The translations under genes were made by a program, and so were the position numbers. The notes under the pieces were generated by a model. That model was not told the DNA's origin and did not search any database. It saw only the letters and a list, made by a program, of their open reading frames with translations. Shown one piece after another: positions 8,019 through 13,523 of a DNA stretch of 13,523 bases. Every line of letters starts with the position of its first letter. The first letter of the stretch is position 1. The DNA comes from Lentisphaerota bacterium (lineage in GTDB: Bacteria > Verrucomicrobiota > Kiritimatiellia > UBA8416 > JAFGTH01): positions 1 through 13,523 of the forward strand of contig JAFGTH010000203.1 in NCBI GenBank assembly GCA_016934225.1, written 5' to 3'.

Positions 8019-8066
8019 AACGCAGTTTGTCTTTCTAGGCGATGATACCTTTCTTAAGGAGTACCG

Positions 8067-8744
8067 ATGAATTTTGGGGTTATAGTAGCCGCAGGCAAAA
8101 GCGAGAGAGTCGGGCCTGATGTCGACAAAGCGTTTTTGAGCCTGGGGACGAAGCCGGTGCTTGCGTATTCTCTTCTCGCGTTTGAACGTTGTCCCGACAT
8201 TGACGGCATCGTATTGGTTGTGCAGAAAAACAGGGTGGACGCCGCCAGAGCTATGGCGCAGATGTATGGTTGTTCAAAGGTCAAAAGGGTAATTGCCGGA
8301 GGCAGTAAACGGCAGATTTCTGTCGGTATCGGACTGGATCATGTTGCTGATGATACGTCAATTGTGTCGGTTCATGATGGCGCGCGTCCTTGCGTTACGC
8401 ACGATTTAATCTCTGAAACGATCAAGTCAGCCAAACGATACGGTTCAGGGGTGGCAGCCGTGAAAATTACCGATACCGTGAAGGAAGTCAACCGAGGCAT
8501 GGTAATCAGCAAGACGATTGATAGAACGAAACTATGGGCAGTTCAGACGCCTCAGTCATTTAAGATAGAGTTGTTGAGAAAGGCTTTTGAGTTTATCAAC
8601 AAGAAGAAAATTACAATTACAGATGAAGCGTCGGCGGTGGAGTTTGTGAGCAATGAGGTGCGTCTTGTCCCCGCGCCGGTTTCAAATATAAAGATCACGG
8701 TAGCCGATGACTTGGTGTTGGCTGCTTCGTTGTTGAAACTCTAG
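8067..8744 (+). CDS. ispD: 2-C-methyl-D-erythritol 4-phosphate cytidylyltransferase
   Basis: IspD joins CTP and 2-C-methyl-D-erythritol 4-phosphate to give CDP-methylerythritol, the third step of the non-mevalonate isoprenoid pathway, in the cytosol. The 225-residue length is normal (E. coli has 236). The nucleotide-binding loop is VAAGKSERVG (7-16) with Arg14 and Lys21, the pair expected to stabilise the transition state. IAGGSKRQISV (76-86), VHDGARP (102-108), RTKLWAVQTPQSF (153-165), TDEASAVE (185-192) and NIKITVADD (207-215) match the family signatures, including the Arg and Lys that contact the substrate phosphate. The lysine is followed by AFL rather than the QY-type sequence of E. coli, a variant I regard as normal in other phyla. 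AAGGAG at 8056-8061, 5 bases before the ATG, fixes the start. IspF, often adjacent in other bacteria, is absent here. It is likely the first gene of a co-transcribed group ending in secA. Confidence 0.95.
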   Translation: MNFGVIVAAGKSERVGPDVDKAFLSLGTKPVLAYSLLAFERCPDIDGIVLVVQKNRVDAARAMAQMYGCSKVKRVIAGGSKRQISVGIGLDHVADDTSIVSVHDGARPCVTHDLISETIKSAKRYGSGVAAVKITDTVKEVNRGMVISKTIDRTKLWAVQTPQSFKIELLRKAFEFINKKKITITDEASAVEFVSNEVRLVPAPVSNIKITVADDLVLAASLLKL

Positions 8745-8759
8745 GAGAGTGAAATTCGC

Positions 8760-9497
8760 ATGAAGAAGGAGGACACGAAGTTCGCGGTGTTAGGCGACAT
8801 ACACGGGAACATTGAGGCATTGGAAGCGGTTCTCGATGATGCGGCGGAGCGAAATGTTAACGCATACGTGTGTGTTGGCGACATTGTCGGTTACAATGCT
8901 GATCCATCCGCTTGTTTGGAAAAGATCAGAGCCATGGACTGTATTGTTGTGCGAGGCAATCACGACCACTACTGCTCGCATGATGAAAGCCTGGACGATT
9001 TCCATCCGCTGGCGGCAAATGTTATTGACTGGACCAGGCATCAATTATCAGATGACCAAATTGAGTATCTTAGGAACCTGAAATTGTCTCGCATGGTGTC
9101 CGGTTTTACGCTTGTGCACAGCACGTTGGACATGCCCAAGAAATGGGGTTATGTATTTGACTCGCTTGAGGCAGAGGCGAATTTCAATTATCAGACAACG
9201 TCTGTATGTTTTCATGGTCATACGCATGTGCCTGTTATTTATGAAAAGAAAGGGCATGTTACAAGGCACGAAGCTCAGAACATTACAATTGCGCTTGGCA
9301 AGAAGTATTTCATTAATGTCGGCAGTGTAGGGCAGCCCAGGGATGGAGATCCTCGCGCGTCTTATGTAACCTACAATCTAAGGACAAAAGAGATTGAGTT
9401 TTGTCGAGTAAGATACGATATTGCGACTACTCAGGCGAAAATCAGAAAAGCTGGTCTTCCGGAGCGATTGGCGACCAGGTTGGAGCAGGGGCGTTAG
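8760..9497 (+). CDS. Calcineurin-like metallophosphoesterase (YfcE/ApaH-type fold)
   Basis: A 245-residue binuclear metal phosphoesterase. The metal ligands are all visible: GDIHGN (Asp13, His15), GDIVGY (Asp41), GNHDHY (Asn67, His68), a histidine in LVHSTLD (His120) and GHTHVP (153-158). NVGSVGQPRDGDPRASY (from residue 186) is the characteristic C-terminal block of the subfamily of diadenosine-tetraphosphatase-like phosphodiesterases. The substrate cannot be told from sequence; nucleotide or cyclic-nucleotide phosphodiesters are the usual guesses. It is predicted to be cytosolic, with no signal peptide or membrane segment. The AGGAG at 8743-8747 overlaps the ispD stop codon and lies 12 bases before the ATG, and the gene is separated from ispD by only 15 bases, so the two are probably translated from one message. 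Confidence 0.92.
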   Translation: MKKEDTKFAVLGDIHGNIEALEAVLDDAAERNVNAYVCVGDIVGYNADPSACLEKIRAMDCIVVRGNHDHYCSHDESLDDFHPLAANVIDWTRHQLSDDQIEYLRNLKLSRMVSGFTLVHSTLDMPKKWGYVFDSLEAEANFNYQTTSVCFHGHTHVPVIYEKKGHVTRHEAQNITIALGKKYFINVGSVGQPRDGDPRASYVTYNLRTKEIEFCRVRYDIATTQAKIRKAGLPERLATRLEQGR

Positions 9498-9528
9498 TAG
9501 CGGCATGACTGATTGGGTAAAGATATTG

Positions 9529-9534
9529 AAAGGA
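9529..9534 (+). promoter_or_regulatory. Ribosome binding site fixing the ferredoxin start
   Basis: AAAGGA lies 8 bases before the ATG at 9543. It decides against a longer reading from the TTG at 9513, whose ten extra residues have no family match. Confidence 0.6.
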
Positions 9535-9542
9535 CAATAGAG

Positions 9543-9716
9543 ATGGCGTATGTGATATCTGACAAATGCACAAAGTGCGGCAATTGTGAATCGGTGTGTC
9601 CATCGAACGCGATAAGTGAAGGCGACAGCAAATATGTAATCAATGCGGATAACTGCGTAGACTGTGGTTTGTGCGCTGATGAATGTCCGGTAGAGGCAAT
9701 CTCGCCCGGGGAGTAG
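9543..9716 (+). CDS. Small two-[4Fe-4S] ferredoxin
   Basis: A 57-residue bacterial-type ferredoxin, too small to be anything but an electron carrier. Two CxxCxxCxxxCP motifs are complete: Cys9, 12, 15, 19 with Pro20, and Cys38, 41, 44, 48 with Pro49. In this fold three cysteines of each motif and the last of the other bind each cluster. The two halves are clear internal duplicates (KCTKCGNCESVCP and NCVDCGLCADECP). The length matches clostridial-type ferredoxins. The stop codon is 6 bases before the next gene, a radical SAM enzyme, whose ribosome binding site lies inside the end of this gene, so the two are probably translationally coupled. The likely inference is that this ferredoxin supplies the electron that reductively cleaves S-adenosylmethionine in that enzyme, although general roles are also possible. 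Confidence 0.93.
   Translation: MAYVISDKCTKCGNCESVCPSNAISEGDSKYVINADNCVDCGLCADECPVEAISPGE
9708..9713 (+). promoter_or_regulatory. Ribosome binding site for a TTG-started radical SAM gene
   Basis: GGGGAG, inside the last codons of the ferredoxin gene, is 9 bases before the TTG at 9723. It supports TTG as the start over the in-frame GTG at 9750, and implies coupling to ferredoxin translation. Confidence 0.6.
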
Positions 9717-9722
9717 TCAGAT

Positions 9723-10688
9723 TTGAAACCGGGCTTTATACAGTCACCCGTGGGTGGGTATCATTATCTGTTTGGCCCGGTGGCATCACGAAGATTTGGG
9801 AGGTCGCTGGGGGTTGATATAGTTCCTCTCAAAACATGCAGTTTCAATTGTGTTTTTTGTGAGGTTGGTGTTACGCCCGAAACGACCATGATCAGGCGGG
9901 AATATGTCCCGTTGGCTGATGTGTTTTCCGAATTTGATAAATGGCATGCTTCCGGGAATTCGGCGGATTACGTTACGGTTACCGGTTCCGGAGAGCCGAC
10001 ATTGCATACAGGGTTCGGAAATGTACTGGCTCACATTCAAGATATCTGCAGATACAAGACGGCGCTGTTGACCAACGGTACACTTTTTCATTTGCCGGAG
10101 GTGCGTGCCGGAGCCCTTAAGGCGACTGTGGTTAAAGCATCGCTCAGCGCTTGGGATGATGCGTCGTTGCATGCCATAAACAGACCGTGCGCCGGATTGA
10201 CTCTGGACATGATTGTAAAAGGGCTGCGCAAGTTTAGATCGGAATATACTGGCGCATTGTGGTTGGAGGTGTTTGCGCTGGCAGGCATCAACGATTCGGA
10301 TGACAATATGAAACGGATTGCCGAACTCGCACGATCAATCGGGCCAGACCGCATTCATCTGAATACAGTTGTGCGCCCGCCGGCTGACACTGTGGCAAAA
10401 CCATTGACTCGGGAACGTCTCATGGAATTGAGTTCGTTTTTTGGCGAAGAGGCCGAGATTATAGCTGAGTTCGAATCATCAACCGTGGATAAAGACGCTG
10501 TGACATCGGAGCGTGTTGTGCAAGTGCTGAAAAGACGTCCATGCACCGCTCGGGATCTGGCCGGTGCATTCGGTGCGGATTTAGGCGAAGTGCAAGGTTG
10601 CTTGGACGACCTGATTGGGAATGAAAGAATCCATTGTATTGAGCAATCTGGAGAGAATTATTACGTTGTTGGTATTGGATTGAAATAG
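9723..10688 (+). CDS. Radical SAM protein of the COG0731-like type with winged-helix tail
   Basis: A 321-residue radical S-adenosylmethionine enzyme. The [4Fe-4S] motif is CSFNCVFC (Cys39, Cys43, Cys46) after the family signature FGPVASRRFGRSLGVDIVP (17-35). The glycine-rich SAM-binding segment is TVTGSGEPTLH (85-95), and LEVFALAGINDSDDN (181-195) and HLNTVVRPP (212-220) are family blocks in the second half of the barrel. Residues about 260-318 look like a winged helix (TARDLAGAFGADLGEVQGCLDDLI then ENYYVVG), suggesting nucleic-acid or partner contact. The family includes Fe-S oxidoreductases distantly related to wyosine-synthesis TYW1 enzymes, but the reaction of this bacterial branch is not known to me, so no substrate is proposed. 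It starts at TTG, 6 bases after the ferredoxin stop, and ends 22 bases before secA. A link to the upstream ferredoxin is likely; a link to secA may be only positional. Confidence 0.9.
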   Translation: MKPGFIQSPVGGYHYLFGPVASRRFGRSLGVDIVPLKTCSFNCVFCEVGVTPETTMIRREYVPLADVFSEFDKWHASGNSADYVTVTGSGEPTLHTGFGNVLAHIQDICRYKTALLTNGTLFHLPEVRAGALKATVVKASLSAWDDASLHAINRPCAGLTLDMIVKGLRKFRSEYTGALWLEVFALAGINDSDDNMKRIAELARSIGPDRIHLNTVVRPPADTVAKPLTRERLMELSSFFGEEAEIIAEFESSTVDKDAVTSERVVQVLKRRPCTARDLAGAFGADLGEVQGCLDDLIGNERIHCIEQSGENYYVVGIGLK

Positions 10689-10710
10689 TTGTTTTCAACG
10701 AGAATAAAGC

Positions 10711-13523
10711 ATGGCCTCAATTTTAAAGGCAATATTCGGCACTAAGTACGATCGGGATTTGCGCAGATTAAAGCCACTGATCGAACGGATAAATTTATTG
10801 GAGCAGGATTATCAGTCGCTCTCCGAATCCGATCTTCGCGCTAAAACGCACGAATTGCGCGACAAGATAGCTAATGGCGCAACAGTAAACGATGTCAAGT
10901 GCGAAGCTTTCGCAGTCGTGAAGAACGCATGTCGGCGTTTGATAGGAACGAAATTCCTGGTATGCGATCACGAAATGGTATGGGACATGGTGCCGTTTGA
11001 TGTTCAGCTTGTCGGCGGGCTTGTTCTATCTGATTGCAAAATTGCCGAGATGGCGACTGGCGAGGGCAAAACTCTGGTTGCGACCATGCCGTTGTACTTG
11101 CACGCGTTAACCGGCAACAACGTACATCTTGTTACCGTCAATGACTACCTCGCGCGTCGTGATTCCGAATGGATGGGTTTGGTATTTTCGTACCTCGGCC
11201 TGACGGTAGGTTGCATACAGAACAGGATGGGGCACGACGAACGAAGATTGCAGTACAGCAAAGATATTACCTACGGCACAAACAGCGAATTCGGATTTGA
11301 CTATCTCAGGGACAATGGCATGTCGTATCGCGCCGAGGATCAGGTCCAGCGCGGCTATTACTATGCCATTATAGACGAAGTGGACAGTATTTTGATTGAT
11401 GAAGCAAGAACCCCGCTCATTATATCGGGCCCGGCTCCTTCCGCAACGCATCAGTATTTCGAAATGAAACCAAAGGTGGATCAACTGGTTCGGAAACAGC
11501 GTGCTCTTTGCGGAAAATTGGTTCAGGAAGTGCGAGATCTCTTAGACAAAGGCGAGAAAGAGGAAGCACAGCTGAAACTGTACCAAATTCATCATGGAAT
11601 GCCGAAGCACAAGCAGTTAATGCATTTGTTTGAAGATCCGGAGATTCGCAAACTGCATGAGCAGATTGAAAACGCGATGCTGACCGATATGCGGAAAGAG
11701 CAGGCTAGATTTTTGCGCGAGGAATTATTTTTCACCATTGATGAACGCGGACATGACGCGAGTCTGACCGAAAAGGGATGCGCGGAATTGAACCCCACCG
11801 ATCCGGATGCTTATGTCCTGCCGGACATGGTGACTTCCATGGCCGATCTTGATTCCGATAACGGACTGTCGGAACAGGAAAAAGCGGTCAGGAGACAAGA
11901 GATGCAAAAAACGTTCAGCGATAGAAGCGAAAGGATTCACAATGTTGATCAGTTAATAAGAGCTTACTGTCTATACGAAAAGGATGTTGACTATGTTGTT
12001 CAGGGCAATCAGGTTGTGATAGTTGACGAGTTTACCGGAAGAATAATGCCGGGACGACGCTGGAGCGACGGGTTACATCAAGCCGTTGAAGCGAAAGAAG
12101 GCGTCAAGATCGAGGGGGAAACGCAGACTCTGGCCACAATTACAATTCAAAACTACTTTAGAATGTACGAAAAACTTGCCGGCATGACGGGCACGGCCGA
12201 GACGGAAGCCGGCGAGTTCAACGAAATATATGGGTTAGATGTCGTAGTTATTCCGACAAACAGGCCGGTCCGTCGAATTGATCAGAACGACGTAATCTTT
12301 AAAACCCAGCGCGAGAAATACAAAGCTGTTGTGGAAGAAGTCGCCGAATGTCAGAAAAGAAATCAACCCGTATTGGTCGGAACGGTTGCAGTTGAAACGT
12401 CTGAGTTGCTGAGTAAGATGTTGAAGCGCGCAAATATTCCCCATAACGTTCTCAATGCGAAAAATCACGAACGCGAAGCGGAGATTGTTGCGCGTGCCGG
12501 TCAGCCGGGCGCGGTTACTATTGCAACGAATATGGCGGGCCGCGGCACAGATATCAAACTCCATGAGAGCATCGTTCATATTGACAGGAAAATAATCGAG
12601 TCTGGGAGGACTCTTGACGATCGTGTGGATGGAAAAACACTACGCGAAATATTGAATGAAAATCCTTGCGGTTTACACGTCATTGGATCCGAGCGACACG
12701 AATCCAGACGAATTGATCGTCAATTACGCGGAAGATGCGCGCGTCAGGGAGATCCCGGTTCGTCTCGTTTCTACATATCACTTGAAGACGATCTGATGCG
12801 ACTGTTCGGATCCGACCGGATCGCAAACATAATGACTAAATTTGGGCTTCAGGAAGGCGAACAGCTGGAACACAGATGGTTGAACCGTTCCATTGGGACG
12901 GCTCAGCGTCGCGTAGAGCAGCAGAACTTTTCAATTCGCAAAAGAACGCTCGAGTATGATGACGTTATGAACGCTCAGCGAGAAGTGATTTACAAATTCC
13001 GTGGTGATGTTGTTAGGAGCGACAGCGCGCGTGAACACATATACGATATTATAAACGATGTTGTGGCAGGTAAAGCTGCGACAGTGCTTCGCGACGATAG
13101 TGAAGAATGTATATCCATGTTTGCAGAGTGGGTGCAGACAACATTTCCAATCGGGATCAAAAATGAGAATATACGGGAGTATGCTGCAGATCCTGAGTTG
13201 GTTGCAGATGAAGTGATAAAGCGAATCAGGCATGCTTACGAGTTAAAAGTGTCGCTGGAAAATCCGAATACAGTTGGAATAATGGAGCGACAGATTCTTT
13301 TGCACACTATTGATTCGCATTGGCAAGAGTACTTGAGAGGCATGGATTCCCTGAGGCAGGGTGTTGGACTCAGGGCGTACGGACAGCGTGATCCGCTGAT
13401 AGAATACAAACGAGAGGCTTTCGACATGTTTGAGATCCTGATGTCCGGGATCAAGGAAGAAGTGGCGACATCGGTATTCAGATCATCAACATCGGCGGAA
13501 ACGTTTGGGGCTTTTTTGGCATC
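10711..13523 (+). CDS. secA: Preprotein translocase ATPase SecA, C-terminus beyond window
   Basis: SecA drives post-translational secretion through SecYEG at the cytosolic face of the membrane. 937 codons are present with no stop. From the ATG: the N-terminal IFGTKYDRDLRRL block, Walker A MATGEGKTL (114-122), NDYLARRD, Walker B DEVD (222-225) with DEARTPLI, then a long charged helical insertion (about residues 255-350) before the preprotein-binding region. The second motor half has MTGTAETEAGEF (about 492-503), MAGRGTDIKL, HVIGSERHESRRID and LRGRCARQGDPGSSRFY (about 672-688). The helical scaffold and wing with NAQREVIYKFR and IDSHWQEYLRGMDSLRQGVGLRAYGQRDPL follow. All catalytic motifs look intact. 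The insertion and the Cys-Ala in place of Ala-Gly are lineage features of Bacteroidetes/PVC-type SecA as I remember them. Whether a C-terminal zinc finger is present cannot be seen. The upstream binding site is weak (GAGA-type), so translation may depend on coupling to the radical SAM gene 22 bases upstream. Confidence 0.97.
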   Translation, partial: MASILKAIFGTKYDRDLRRLKPLIERINLLEQDYQSLSESDLRAKTHELRDKIANGATVNDVKCEAFAVVKNACRRLIGTKFLVCDHEMVWDMVPFDVQLVGGLVLSDCKIAEMATGEGKTLVATMPLYLHALTGNNVHLVTVNDYLARRDSEWMGLVFSYLGLTVGCIQNRMGHDERRLQYSKDITYGTNSEFGFDYLRDNGMSYRAEDQVQRGYYYAIIDEVDSILIDEARTPLIISGPAPSATHQYFEMKPKVDQLVRKQRALCGKLVQEVRDLLDKGEKEEAQLKLYQIHHGMPKHKQLMHLFEDPEIRKLHEQIENAMLTDMRKEQARFLREELFFTIDERGHDASLTEKGCAELNPTDPDAYVLPDMVTSMADLDSDNGLSEQEKAVRRQEMQKTFSDRSERIHNVDQLIRAYCLYEKDVDYVVQGNQVVIVDEFTGRIMPGRRWSDGLHQAVEAKEGVKIEGETQTLATITIQNYFRMYEKLAGMTGTAETEAGEFNEIYGLDVVVIPTNRPVRRIDQNDVIFKTQREKYKAVVEEVAECQKRNQPVLVGTVAVETSELLSKMLKRANIPHNVLNAKNHEREAEIVARAGQPGAVTIATNMAGRGTDIKLHESIVHIDRKIIESGRTLDDRVDGKTLREILNENPCGLHVIGSERHESRRIDRQLRGRCARQGDPGSSRFYISLEDDLMRLFGSDRIANIMTKFGLQEGEQLEHRWLNRSIGTAQRRVEQQNFSIRKRTLEYDDVMNAQREVIYKFRGDVVRSDSAREHIYDIINDVVAGKAATVLRDDSEECISMFAEWVQTTFPIGIKNENIREYAADPELVADEVIKRIRHAYELKVSLENPNTVGIMERQILLHTIDSHWQEYLRGMDSLRQGVGLRAYGQRDPLIEYKREAFDMFEILMSGIKEEVATSVFRSSTSAETFGAFLA

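Noticed and set aside
9786..10172. 128-codon open frame on the minus strand
   Set aside because: Opposite the radical SAM cluster motif and glycine-rich block, so the plus-strand reading is the real one.
11107..11484. 125-codon open frame on the minus strand
   Set aside because: Antisense to the conserved ATPase core of SecA.

Overview
The window carries ten protein-coding genes, two of them cut by the window edges. It looks like ordinary bacterial chromosome: housekeeping and envelope-maintenance genes, dense coding and similar codon use throughout. I see no insertion sequences, phage genes, CRISPR arrays, tRNAs or rRNAs. The form of SecA (a long charged helical insertion after the DEAD-box region, and RGRCARQGDPG where most bacteria have RGRAGRQGDPG) together with the IMP dehydrogenase and epimerase subtypes suggests the Planctomycetes-Verrucomicrobia-Chlamydiae group, perhaps Kiritimatiellota or Lentisphaerota. 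This placement rests on remembered family features, not on a search.

Left part (1-4084, minus strand): the N-terminal 212 codons of guaB (IMP dehydrogenase; the gene runs off the left edge), a 195-base leader with a candidate promoter and a short perfect dyad, and a 1083-residue SWIM-zinc-finger/SNF2-type helicase gene whose start faces lemA across a 138-base divergent region.

Middle part (4223-7924, plus strand): lemA, then a 645-residue M48 metalloprotease with an unusually long C-terminal extension, a recurrent LemA/M48 pair. A short-chain-dehydrogenase-type sugar-nucleotide epimerase follows, with Phe where the catalytic Tyr is normally found. After it comes a 142-base intergenic region with a clear imperfect hairpin and a possible promoter.

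Right part (8067-13523, plus strand): ispD (isoprenoid precursor synthesis), a calcineurin-like phosphoesterase, a 57-residue two-[4Fe-4S] ferredoxin, a radical SAM enzyme with a winged-helix tail, and secA (runs off the right edge). Gaps are 15, 45, 6 and 22 bases, so these five are probably co-transcribed. The ferredoxin/radical SAM pair is the least explained part of the window and the best candidate for an uncharacterised activity. No clearly new multi-gene system is visible; the rest of the interest lies in variant residues, extra domains and two intergenic structures.
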